DNA from: Massospora cicadina | Lineage: Eukaryota > Entomophthoromycota > Entomophthoromycetes > Entomophthorales > Entomophthoraceae | DNA: 64,000 bases | Direction of reading: 5' to 3' | Assembly (NCBI GenBank): GCA_022478985.1 | Contig: JAKSZP010009537.1 | Coordinates: 1-64,000 of the forward strand | Shown: positions 47,864 through 58,381 of the stretch, piece by piece | Position numbering within the stretch: position 1 is the stretch's first letter | How the letters are laid out: every line of letters begins with the position of its first letter | Notes under the pieces: model-generated | Seen by the model: only the letters and a program-made list of their open reading frames with translations | Database searches by the model: none | What the model was told of the DNA's origin: nothing | Position numbers and translations under genes: made by a program

Positions 47864-50046
47864 ATGGATTCTCATTTTTTGCCTGAAGAAGCTCAAGGAC
47901 ATGAGCAAGGCCGCATATTATGATGGGTTCGTTTATCTGAAACCCAAATCCCAAGATTAACCTCCACGTTGGAATTTCGTGCCAACTTGGAATTTTATGG
48001 TCCCAACTTAAGCTTTACCTCAGATTTTCAAATACCATCTGAGGTTTTACAAAATATTATCAATCAACTGATTGAAGGTGCTTTAATCCCTGGAATCTGT
48101 TCTACCCAATCTCAATCTAATGCTGTAACCTCTATTTTGTGGGAAGAGTTGCAAACCTCCCAAATGCCAGGAATTGGCCCTGAGCAATACTTGCACCAGC
48201 TCATACACCCAACTTTATACCATTTATTACCTATAGTAGGAATGCATCAATAAGGGATGCTAAATTTACTAGAGTGACTTCAATCCTTAAATAACCATGT
48301 TTTCAAATTTTTCAAGTCTGCCTCTGAATTCAGCTGAAAATATTATGATGCCATCATTAGTAATTGGACCCCTCTCAACGAAATTCATCAACATCTTATT
48401 CAGCTCAATATTAAGATGTCTGGTTTTGTTGATGATCAGTTCACAAGGCGAGTTCAAGAGATTCAGAGAGAATGGAGAGAGGGTCTTTCCCAATTTTATG
48501 AGCATAATCAATCAATGGAGGCAGAAGTTAAAACCTGTCTCGTTCAATTGGAACAGCTATACTCAGGAATTCTATTCTGGGTCAACGAGGTAGAGAAAAC
48601 CACTGGAGCTATGGGTCCCTCAGGGTTTGAAGGACCTCGTGGGCCACATGGGGTTGAAGGACCACGTGGACCTCCCAGTGCTGATGGACCTCGCGGACCC
48701 CCCCCAGGAATGTAGGGCCTTGTGGACCACCAGGCGTTGAAGGACCTTAGGGGCCTCCGGGCTGATGGGCATTCCAGATCCCTTTAACAAATGACTCTCT
48801 CTTGAGTATGATGGATTGCTTGTGTGAACAACTCTATAAATTGGTCAAAGAGTGTAACTTAACCCCCAAATGGGGTACCAATTGATCCCCTCTTGTTACT
48901 TCAGTCTTTATCTTATGAGTTAGTCAATTTTGGGTAAATGAGAAAAGGACACCGATATCCTGCTCCAGGCTTGTGAATCTAAAGGAGAAATGCTCCAAGA
49001 AGATATTGAGACGCTGGAACTCAAGTACAACGCACAGCAGGAACAGATATTTGAGCTATCTAACCGATTAAATGAAAAAGTGGGGCTTGCTGATCTGAAT
49101 CGTTGTATTAGTGAAATTCTTACTGAAGCTGCTGGTCCTTATCCTCAATTTTCTTCTCAAGCGTCAGACTCCAATTTGTATGTTTCCACTCAATCTGAAC
49201 AACCTGGAGTGCATGTTTTGACCACTAATGCCCCATGAATTTCAAACCGGTACTCAAGGACAAGTACTCCCTGGGGGAAGGCAGCATTATCACCTTCCTC
49301 TATCTTTATGAAAAGGCGCTAAGTGAGGCTATGGACCACCAAAAGATGAATTATATGCTAAATTGCCTTACTTGTTTGGCTCAGGATATCATGGTACCCC
49401 ACTTGATGACTTGCTCTACCTGGTATCAGGTGAAGGAAGCGCTAATCAAAGAATTTGGGAGTGAGCAAACTTTGTCCTCCCAAAACAGGCTTTTATGGGT
49501 ATACAGTCCCACCAAAATGAATCCATCAAAGACTTTGCTCATCGGTTCTATTGGGAAACTCAGACTCTAGTGGCTTGTGGTCAGTTAAATTTGGATGATG
49601 CAATTATGGCAGTTATGTCAGCCTTTTCTTCCAGAACGCAAATGCAAGTTTATCTAACCAGTGTAAAAAGAATTTCCAAAGTATGTTGGACATTAAGGAG
49701 GCCTTAATGGAATTGCCTCCTCAATTCTCCAAAAAATTCTGAGTTTGAGTCTCCTAGACCTAGTCACCCCAAAGTTTATGCTATACCTGAGAATACTATG
49801 GCGATTCAGTGTAACTACTGTCATCAATATTTTCATACTGAGGATCGTTGTTTCAAAAAGGAAGTGGATGAAAAGAAGAAAAGAGATAAGCTCAATAAGA
49901 TTCTCCACCTTGATAATGATATGAGTGCGCAGCAAGAACATCAAAGCCCTGTTGAGTATAATAAAGATGAACATTCTTTTTATTCCTTGCCCTCCTTGTT
50001 GGCTTTATCCTCTCAGTTCAGAAGCACCATTACCCATATTGACTTC
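47864..50046 (+). pseudogene. gag of G2 with collagen-like repeats and zinc knuckle
   Basis: ATG at 47864 gives MDSHFLPEEAQGHEQGRI. The N-terminal region (47969-48253) and a helical segment (48416 onward, RRVQEIQREWREGLSQFYEH) are followed by about 48599-48712, AMGPSGFEGPRGPHGVEGPR and further Gly-X-Y triplets. A coiled-coil-like part follows (48990-49238, LQEDIETLELKYNAQQEQI). Capsid lies at 49235-49707 (FLYLYEKALSEAMDHQK; NESIKDFAHRFYWETQTL). The zinc knuckle CNYCHQYFHTEDRC is at 49810-49851. Frame changes separate the modules. Confidence 0.85.
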
Positions 50047-51248
50047 TGAATGAATCAAGTCAATTCCAAAGCTATCATAGATATGGGATCTCCAGTGAAT
50101 GTTGTTTCATCAAAATTTATTAAGCGAATCAAATTAACACCCAATTTTTCTCACTTTGAAGAATATGGTACGGTTGGACCTCAGAGTACTCATTCAACTG
50201 GAGCTTTTTTATCCCTTCCCCTGAAAATTGGGAAATTAACCTTTAAAATACCTGCCATTGTACTTGATAACTTGAGTTATGACCTACTTTTGGGGACTCA
50301 ATTTTTATGAGAAGTTGATGGAATTATCAATTATCCCAACTACTTGTTATCTCTCTTGGGGTATAGAGTTCCCTTACTTTTATCTGATCATGCTAGTACA
50401 CAACGTCGGTTATGTATTCTAGAAGGAACCAAAAGGTCTTGTTCACTTCAATATCACGTTGGAGATTCTCACGTAAAATTACCCCCTACATCGACTGATA
50501 TTGAAGAGGGGATGCCTATTTTCTCACCCAAAAATAAAGTTATTCCGCCAAAATCACAGGTAATTGTTAATACTTCTTTGCATTTTTTGATTCCCAAAGG
50601 GCATTTATTACAAGTTCAAGGCATTTTTCAACCCTTCTGCTAAATAACTCTTGCCTTGTCCTGGAGTATTGTATTATGCTTATTCAGGATCATTATCTAT
50701 CATACTGGCGAACCTTACAATGAGCCAAAATTGGTAGATTGAGAGCATCATATTGCTTATGTCAAGTTACTGCCCTTATCTCAGATTTATGATGTTAAAC
50801 CCTTTAGAAGACTACAAGATTTTAGGTTGGAAAGTGATCAGAAAATCCTTACTTTGGGTCTTGCTATTGGGAAACATCTCCTGTAGTGAACAGGAGAGAC
50901 AAGTGCTTCAATTGTTAGACGAATATTCTAACATTTTTGCTAAGCATACTTACAATTTTGGGAAGATGAAAGGAGTAATGCACTCCGTTGAAACAGGTGA
51001 CCACCTTCCTATTCGTGCAAAGCCCTATCATAAGTCTAAAGTGGAAGAAACCCATGTTACCAAGGAGTTGCATCAATTATTGGAGGCTGGACTATTAAAA
51101 CTCTCCAACAGTCTTTGTGCTTCCCCGTTGCTTTTAATTAAGAAAAAGGATGGTTCTACTGAGTGGTTATAGATTATCACATACTGAATGCTATTACTTG
51201 ACGAGATTGTTATCCCTTACCTAAAACAGATGATTCCCTTAGGTTGCT
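48818..51248 (+). repeat. G2 half of the inverted 2.43-kb identity tract
   Basis: Reverse complement of 38509-40940 with only a handful of differences. Both edges are abrupt: left of 48818 and right of 51248 the two elements diverge at once (ggttgctagatgg against ggttgctgtctag). Confidence 0.85.
50050..50643 (+). pseudogene. Protease of G2 (DMG)
   Basis: KAIIDMGSPVNVVSSKFI with the altered triad DMG at 50090-50098. A C-terminal LDNLSYDLLLGTQFL motif is followed by linker at 50344-50643. An ACG-to-ATG change at a CpG would explain the substitution. Confidence 0.8.
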
Positions 51249-52265
51249 AGATGGATCAACTTATTATTAAGCTATGGACCTAGCCAGTGGATACTGGCAA
51301 ATTGAGCTATCCCCAGAAGACCGTGCCATGTGTGCCCTGATATCGAGTGAAGGTTTGTTTGAACCAACTCATATGCCTCAAGGGCTAAGCAGTGTCACAG
51401 CAACCTTCCAAAGGACCATGGACAGTATGTTATGGGATCTAAAGCTTACTTGTGTTCTGGTATATCTTGATGATATTACCATGTTTTCCAAACATTTGCC
51501 AAACATTTGGACCATCTAAAAGAAGTTTTCAGTCAAATTCAGAGCGCTTCCTTAAAACTCAAACCCTCCAAATGTTCATTCTTTCAAAACGAAATGGACT
51601 TTTTAGGACATAAGGTCTCAGCTAAAGGGATGTGACCCCTCTTGGAAAAAATTCAAGCCATCCAACAAATGCCTCCTCCAACCTCTCTGCGGGATATTCA
51701 AGTCTTTCCTGGCATGGTTGGGTATTATTGGCAATTTATACCCAAATTTGCTGATATGGCTGAACCCTTATTTCACCTGTTGCAAAAAGGAGTGCCCTTC
51801 GAGTGGGGATCAGCTCAAGAACAGTCGTTTGATTCTCTACATACTGCCTTGACCAAGGCTCTTGTTTTAATTCATCCTCAATTTGATAAGCCTTTCTTTT
51901 TACATACTGATGCAAGCAATGTCGCTATTGGGGCTATCTTATCCCAGTGTGATGAAGAGAAGAATAACCATCCCATCGCTTTCTATAGAAAAACTTTGCT
52001 GAAGGCTAAACAGAATTACAGTGTTACTGAGTGGGAGTGTTTGGGTTTAATTTTAGCAACCAATCACTTCCGTCCCTTCTTATATGATAACCATTTCACT
52101 GTTATTACTGAACATTTTTCTTTAAGATGGTTGCAGAACATGAAGGATCCTGACGGGAGGTTGGCCCATTGGGCTTTAAGGTTGCTAAATTATGATTTTC
52201 CATTGTTAATCGCTCAGGTGCTCAACATCAAAGTGCTGATGGGCTGTCCCGTTTGCTTATTCTGA
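50753..52265 (+). pseudogene. RT and RNase H of G2 (YLDD intact)
   Basis: The linker (50753-51172) leads to fingers SPLLLIKKKDGSTEWL, then MDLASGYWQIELSPEDRAMC, MPQGLSSVTATFQ and VLVYLDDITMFSK. The catalytic YLDD is at 51463-51474. Thumb and RNase H are open at 51642-52265: PGMVGYYWQFIPKFADMAEP, FLHTDASNVAIGAILSQ, TEWECLGLILA, then ITEHFSLRWLQN (a usual Asp replaced by Glu) and GRLAHWALRLLNYDF. In-frame TGA at 51199-51201 and a frameshift near 51515 break it. Confidence 0.85.
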
Positions 52266-53469
52266 CCTTAGAACTAGAAAAGGAAGAAAAACTATATAAT
52301 CTTATTGGATGACCTGAGTTGTGGGATTGAGAAACTGAAGAGGATTGAGCCTTTCTAAAATCAATTAACAAAGATACTATGATTTGGGATATACCTTTGT
52401 ATAAGAAAGTCAAATCCAAGTGGTTGCCCTTTTTCCACCTCAACTCTAGATTTCACGCTGTGATGGAAGGTCATGAACAAGTCAGTCATAGCGGCTTAAA
52501 GAAGACTCAAGAATGGTTGAAGACTTGATATTATTGGAGCAACATGACTGAATTCATTTGAGAGACCCTTGACTCATGTCTTATTTGTAAACGCCATGGA
52601 ACTACTAACCCTACTTATAAACATCAAGTTATTCCCCCAACTAAAGCATTTGAGGTGGTTAGCATTGATGTTGTAGGTCCTTTTCCTTGAGGATTGCATG
52701 GACATCAGTATATCATTATGGCTGTTGACCATTTAACTAATTGGGTTGAGGCCATTTTCATTGTTACCCCTCAGCTAAGACTACTGCGCTATTCCTGTAC
52801 CAGCATATCATTTATTAGCATGGGTGTCCCAAGGTCCTTATGTCAGATAATGGGACTATCTTCACCTTGCAACTTATACATGAGTTATCCAAATTATTTA
52901 ACACTGTTCAGCGATTTGCTGTCCCATATAATCCATCTGCAAATGGGGCCAATGAACGAGTTAATGGAACCCTAGTCTCGATTCTAAGGAAGATGGCATC
53001 CACTGACCCAACTCAGTGGGACTTTTATTTGCCTAGTGCCTTGTTTGCTTATTGGATAAGCTATCATCGCATTATCAAGATGTCACCTTTTAAGTGCATA
53101 TATGGGTGGATTCTTCAGTCCCTTCTAGTGTTCAGAAAATACTTTAGGAAAGCATCCCAGAAAACTCTGATTTAATTATGAGGAATATGGCCATTGAGAT
53201 TATTTGTCTTTAAGCTCAAGCAATGAAATCAATTGAAGCAACCACTTAAAAGGAGAATCAAAGAAGCAACCAACATAAACCTGCTTACCTGAATACCAGA
53301 TTGGGGCTTATGTTATGTACTATTATTCTCAGCCTGGTGGGCAACTGAAAAGCTAGTAACTAATTGGTCTTGTCCCTATTGAATTAAATTTTGAAAAGGA
53401 TTTGAGTATTCAATTGTTCATATTAATACCGGTACAGTGGTAAATTGTATTCATCCTAGGTTTTAAAAA

Positions 53470-53485
53470 AGTCACCCTCCACCGC
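53470..53485. repeat. Target duplication of R fragment, left
   Basis: AGTCACCCTCCACCGC; the right copy 53537-53552 differs by one base. G1 has a single copy of the motif (CACCCTCCACC, about 31003-31013). Confidence 0.75.
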
Positions 53486-53536
53486 GAGATAGGTATATCC
53501 CCCCTTTAGGTTGGGACCACCTAGTGCTAAAAAAGA
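53486..53536 (+). mobile_element. Retroposon R, copy 4 (51-bp 3' fragment)
   Basis: Contains TTTAGGTTGGGACCACC then TAGTGCTAAAAAAGA, the 3' terminus of R (compare 60054-60082, TTTTGGGTTGGGCACCACC then AGTGCTAAAAAAA). It is flanked by a 16-bp duplication and absent from G1 at the same place, so it is an extremely 5'-truncated insertion. Confidence 0.7.
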
Positions 53537-53552
53537 AGTTACCCTCCACCGC
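53537..53552. repeat. Target duplication of R fragment, right
   Basis: AGTTACCCTCCACCGC, one mismatch to 53470-53485. Confidence 0.75.
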
Positions 53553-53573
53553 AATCAAATCTTGAGGGGGAAG

Positions 53574-54207
53574 TGTCAGGATTTTGCCAAAGTCTCTTAT
53601 CTCCAAAAATTCCACCCCATTGATTCCCCCAGCATCATCAGAAGGAGAGAGCAATATATCTCAATCTATCAAGGTTAACGATCAATCTCATCCCAATCAA
53701 TTGATTGAAGATTTGATCGCGCAGAGATTAATTCACTCTGATAGATTACAAGCTGTTACAAAGCCTATAAATATCCCCTCTTTTTTGATAACAAAAATTA
53801 GGTCTAAGTATAACCTGTATTTTCGTTTAATTTTATTAATTTATTTGGAGAATCTGCTCAGTGTAACTTCAAGAGAAAACCTGCCCCATTGGAAGTGTAA
53901 TTTAAAACATCCTGAAAATCCTTACTTATATAGAATAAATAAAGCTCTACTTTACCATAATCTATTAAGGCCTATGGAGGGGCCAAAACCTTTTGCATTA
54001 ATATAAGGTTTTATGCTGTTAGGTCTGGTTATTGCTTATGTCTTGTCATTAGGTAAAAGCAATAGACTCAAAAGCAAACAACATTTACTAAAATTACAAC
54101 TACCTCAACATTCTCCCCACCTAACAGTACCACCTATCCTTATCCCCTTTTTATCAGAAAAAAATATCTTTTATCCTGAAACTGGTGACCCTTGTGCTTA
54201 AGCACCC
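53574..54207 (+). repeat. 3' LTR of G2 with a 255-bp insertion
   Basis: Starts TGTCAGGATTTTGCC after the polypurine tract and follows the 5' LTR to about 53908. After the insertion (53918-54172) it resumes with ACTGGTGACC, like ACTGGTGCTC near the 5' LTR end. The last bases are diverged; the end is set by the ACAAT duplication. Confidence 0.7.
53918..54172. mobile_element. 255-bp insertion with 9-bp duplication
   Basis: Flanked by ATCCTGAAA (53909-53917 and 54173-54181) and absent from the 5' LTR of G2. No terminal inverted repeats, tRNA-like boxes or poly-A tail are evident. Nine bp is the usual duplication of Mutator-like transposons, but the identity is open. Confidence 0.6.
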
Positions 54208-54212
54208 ACAAT

Positions 54213-55153
54213 GGAAGTGATTTTTCCTTGGCATGTCTGTCTTTTATTAATGTATAAAATAAGGGTTCTTATAGTAATCTAAGAACCAGTCAATATGATG
54301 CTAATCTTCTTTACAGTGTCAATAGATGGTTTGTTTCCATAATCCCATCAACTTCTCAAACTTGTTTAGGAATTTACTGATTCTAAAAATATGTAAATGT
54401 AGTTAAATCACTTTTTTGTAAATATGGGTTAAGTTGACCTAAAATTTTTTTTCCTATGTATAGTATTGCCAATCTCTCCAAGATTTTAAAAGGTAGTTTG
54501 AACTGTGCCACTTGTACACTTGGCTAGTGAGATGAATGGGCATTACTAGAAATTGACATTGAGAGCTCACACCATAGTCATTGCCTCAGGCATTGTAATT
54601 GTTCAATCATTAATCAATGTGGGCCATGGTTCAAATTCTTTAAGTTCTGCTTTGGCGGGTTATCATAATAGCATGGTAGTCACTTGTTCATCAGGTAAGT
54701 TCTCACAGCCAATATGGTAGCATCTTAAGAAGGATCACCATTCTTTCATGAAGATACTATAATCCCAATTTCATTATGAGGATTGTTGTTGTTCACACTA
54801 GAAATGGTACAATTATTGGGCATTACAGAAGGCAAACATCATTGGGCGTGGATAAGAAATTGGCCAGATATCATTGTAGGGAAAGATGTGATAAGATACT
54901 AGATTGAAAAAAATCATGATGTGAAGTAGATGGAACACTTGAATTTTTGTGAATTGTGATTAAGTTTTTAAATCTGATCATTCAGAAATGTTAAAAGGGG
55001 AAATGATTTTGGGGTTATTAAAGGGAAGTAAGTAAGAATTAATAAAATAAGTATATGGGTAAAACAAGGGAGAGAGCATCTTAGATAGATTGGAATTTTT
55101 GGATCATTTGTGACAATGTGAGTTTGTTAGATCTGATTAACTCATGATGCTAG
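54213..55153. other. Unassigned AT-rich sequence
   Basis: No coding similarity or repeat partner noticed between G2 and the solo LTR C2. Confidence 0.4.
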
Positions 55154-55158
55154 GACAC
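55154..55158. repeat. Target duplication of LTR C2, left (GACAC)
   Basis: GACAC directly before TGTTGGG, repeated at 56309-56313. Confidence 0.8.
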
Positions 55159-56308
55159 TGTTGGGATTTGCCCATATTCCCAGCTGGCTAAATTAAATGA
55201 ATCACTAAGGAATAATTCCCTAATGTGAGGTGAATTGGATATCAGTTGACCCTGATCTTGGGGTAACTATGTTTGGGGGATTTTAAGTCATTTGTCTGGT
55301 CATATCCATTGGGTATCAATCTGGATGAATACTTAAGATCTCGTTGGGCAGAGTTGCCAATGAAATAGGGGTATCTGATAGTTGGTTAACTATCAGGTGT
55401 ACCAATTGGAATTGGTCAGGTTCCATCACTGACCAATTGGGAATTTAAGGAGTAAGTTCTGAGGCTAGTGATGCCACCTGCAACTAGCGAATTTATCAGT
55501 TTGTTTGTGACCTGCTTTAATGGGCAACAAGTACATTACCTAAGCAGGTCACTTGCCAAATATAGTTGGTTTTCTTGGATCAAGAGGAAAACGTTTGGGA
55601 CACATTTTCTGACTTTTTCCATTTTAGGTCTTGAGGATGTCCAATGATGGAATCCTAGCCAGGATGGGGAAGACCATCACTGCTGAGACGAGGATGGGTG
55701 ATTCATTGGCAACAGCTGCCGTTTCATTGAGGAGGTGTCAACTGAGGGTTGGGCACCAAATTCCCCGCTATAAATTTACTATAATTTACTATTAAATAAG
55801 AATAATTTACCAGATCATAATTGACCATATCACAGATTATCACTTTTACTATATTATTAGCTTAGTAAACTTTATCAGCATCCATTTTGAGCTCTGTTCT
55901 TCTCAGGGATATTATTGCTGTATGCAATAATTGGGAGACTCTTTAAGATAAAGAGTAAGGATCTGAGTGGGGATCCAGAGAAGAAGCTGAATCAAATCAG
56001 GGATTGCTGCCTAATGTGTGTCAAACCAGAGAAACCGTAAACAGGAATCTAAGAGTAGATTGAGTTAGGTGGTACAAGGGAACAGATCCCTATTCAAGAC
56101 ATCATAAGTATCTTGAGAGGAAATACTAGCCATGCTTTGGACCAAAATCTAATAATTCCTTCAACTACAGATAATAGTCACCATACTATTACAAACATTT
56201 ACATTACTACTATACAACGCGGAGAATTGCACAAAACTGAACCTGTGCAAGTAATATATTTATAGGGGTTATTGGCTAAAAATAATCAATATCCTATAAA
56301 TTTTTACA
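55159..56308 (+). repeat. Solo LTR C2
   Basis: An 1150-bp LTR, TGTTGGGATTTGCCC to ATTTTTACA, flanked by GACAC on both sides. This is the mark of a Ty3/gypsy element reduced to one LTR by recombination. It aligns with LTR C1 (45959-46993). Confidence 0.85.
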
Positions 56309-56313
56309 GACAC
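56309..56313. repeat. Target duplication of LTR C2, right (GACAC)
   Basis: GACAC directly after the terminal CA. Confidence 0.8.
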
Positions 56314-57036
56314 TATCAGCCAAATTTTAAATTAATCTAGTTTTGAGGAATCTTATTTTTAATATCCTTAAACTATCAGCAGCAGAATTAACTAAATTGA
56401 ATTTGAACTATATCTGGTACATTATGTTTGTCTCAGTTTGATGACTACTGATTAAGTCATCCAGGTTAATATGTCAATCTTCTCAATATAAAAAAGTATT
56501 TTACAATCTGATTGTTTTGCCAATTTATGTTACATGCAAAGCCAATTATAGCATTTCTATACCAAGAGTTATATGACAAAATGCAACGATGATCAAAGTG
56601 GGATGGTAAATGAGATATTACAGAAAGTTTCAAGTGATATACAGCAAAAATGTAACATTATAATAAGCTTTTAACTATTAGTGTAATGCTAAATCATCTT
56701 ATAATCTATCATTCCAAAGAAGTTTAACCCTACATTGGGCACCTGCTGTACTTGGGTTCTTATGTTTGGTGAAATACCTGAAACCCAAATAAAATAATTA
56801 ACTGATTTAATAACTATCAAGAAAAGCAATGTTGAATTTTTGTTATGGTGACTTTCTGACAGGTTAAGGTATATCTATAAGTACTAAAATATGAAACAAA
56901 AACTGAAAAATAGTCTAATTGTTGGTCATGTTTCTTAAAAGATATTTGATTGAGTTTAAAATTTTGATGGATAATACTTCATTATTATCAAAAATTTAAC
57001 CAGATGGATTTCTCCTGATAATGTCAGAATTAGGGG
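56314..57036. other. Unassigned AT-rich sequence
   Basis: No gene or repeat recognised. The last bases (GAATTAGGGG) could be a polypurine tract for the LTR-like unit that follows. Confidence 0.4.
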
Positions 57037-57781
57037 TGTTAGTTAGTCAGGCATGATTGCCAGCTAATTACCCAGTTTGATATTATTTTATTGGTATATT
57101 TACCAATTGGTGCTCACCATTTGGGTGGGTTGAGCCCTTTCAAAGTATCAGGATAATCCCTGATAGTACTGTTATTTGAAGGTCAACACTGGCAACTAAT
57201 GCTGAGTATGTTGACCAATTAATTACTAATTGTTCAGGTTCAGTGGAATCTTAGTTTGATGCTGACTGCCAAATTGTGGGCCATTATGGGATTTTCTGGT
57301 AGAAGCCAATGTATTCATTATTGAATGTCTGATGATTTTGCTGCCCCAAATCTGAGTACCAACAACTTATGCCAAGGATGCTCACTTATATTTATAATAG
57401 TGATTTATATATGGCTGACTAGCAAATTATGCCAAGGATGGGTTGACATAATATTTGGTAATCAGGATGAGTGGATTGGGAGGGAATTGGTATCACAGAT
57501 GACTGATGAATGGTTTAGGTTCCAGCTTGGATGGATAAGAGATTTCATAGGTGCAGTAGCCTAGAGTATAAATATTCATCATTCCCTCCAAATAAAGATC
57601 TCTTTTTTGCCCACCTTTATTTATTTGAAGTATAAAGAACCACTAAGATGGGTAGGGATGGGACTAAAAATCCCTAAGTCAGGCATGGGGTGATGCACCT
57701 GGAGTGGCTGACACTACTAGCTCCCATACCTCAGTCCTATAATAAATACCCAATAGGAACCTGACCAGCTGTCCACCAACA
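57037..57781 (+). repeat. LTR-like unit L
   Basis: Begins TGTTAGTTAGTCAGG after GAATTAGGGG and ends CCACCAACA. It has a TATA-like TATAAATA at 57567-57574 and AATAAAG about 20 bp downstream, all in plus orientation, an arrangement typical of an LTR. No second copy or coding region is seen. The 79-codon frame inside it (57325-57564) is probably incidental. Confidence 0.4.
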
Positions 57782-58240
57782 ATTATGGGCTGATGGCTTT
57801 CAGCCATGAGGGTGGTGAAGCGTGGGAGTGCCATGGCCACCCAGGATGGGGGATAGACTTGCTAGGGCATACCCAAGAAAGGCTGGCAATTGGTCATGAG
57901 GGAGAAGGAGCAAGGGGTCAGGCTGCCCAGGAAGGGTCTTGAGGACCACTGGTGCACTCCCAAGAAGGACCATAGGGTTAAGGCAAAGTTGTTGGTCTGC
58001 TGGGTTAGTGGGTAAGATGTGGACTTGTAGGGGGTTGGTATGCCTATGAAAGCAAAACAACAAGGGTCAGCCAGTCTTTATACTGGTTGGCCTGGCACAC
58101 TAGCGGAGCCCACTGTTGTTGAAAAAGTGATTTTTGACAATTATCATGCTGCTATGAGCATGCAAAGTGACATTGAAATTGGTTCAGTAGAAACTTAAAT
58201 TACTGCAGACAAATGTAGATCTCCTTAAGGATTTTTTATG
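57782..58240. other. G-rich patch of unknown origin
   Basis: Visibly richer in G than its surroundings (plus strand) around 57800-58060. The minus-strand 87-codon frame reflects this bias and has no recognised motif. TGGGTTAGTGG near 58005 resembles a tRNA A box, but no convincing B box follows. Confidence 0.3.
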
Positions 58241-58381
58241 GGTAGATAGATAGATAATTTATTATATAGATTATGGTCAAGCAATAGTTGATTATTATAT
58301 ATAAATAGTTAATAGATAGATAATTTGTTATATAAATAAATGATTAATAGATAGGTATTTGTTATATAGATAAATAATTAA
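58241..58381. repeat. Degenerate GATA-rich tandem repeat
   Basis: Three decayed units share TAGATAGATAATTT-(A/G)TTATATA. They start near 58245, 58311 and 58351, each ending in TTAA-like sequence. Confidence 0.6.

Larger units (their letters stand above)
52266..53572 (+). pseudogene. Integrase of G2
   Basis: Zinc-binding module HEQVSHSGLKKTQEWLKT then, after two stops, CLICKRH. The catalytic core reads VVSIDVVGPFP and YIIMAVDHLTNWVEA, then MSDNGTIFT (52840) and [17 protein letters not shown], so all three acidic positions are visible. FYLPSALFAYWISYHRI follows. Three Arg positions are TGA (52526-52528, 52559-52561, 52688-52690), consistent with CGA to TGA. The C-terminal part runs to the polypurine tract and contains the 51-bp R fragment. 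Confidence 0.85.
47464..54207 (+). mobile_element. Ty3/gypsy element G2
   Basis: A 6.7-kb plus-strand element oriented head-to-head with G1. Its 5' LTR is 47464-47819 and its 3' LTR begins at 53574 after the polypurine tract GAGGGGGAAG. ACAAT occurs directly before the 5' LTR (47459-47463) and at 54208-54212, a probable target duplication. It carries two later insertions, a 51-bp R fragment and a 255-bp unknown. RT retains YLDD, but protease is DMG and several Arg codons have become TGA, so it is inactive now. Confidence 0.85.

Noticed and set aside
36351..54207. The G1/G2 inverted pair as a single large palindrome from one duplication
   Set aside because: LTRs and most of gag and pol differ too much between the copies; only the central 2.43 kb is nearly identical.
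57800..58063. An 87-codon Pro/Leu-rich minus-strand frame, and a possible tRNA-like A box near 58005
   Set aside because: The frame reflects a G-rich plus strand; no B box lies at suitable spacing and no duplication flanks it.
58241..58381. A CRISPR-like array
   Set aside because: Units are degenerate, unequal and lack spacers; the window is eukaryotic.
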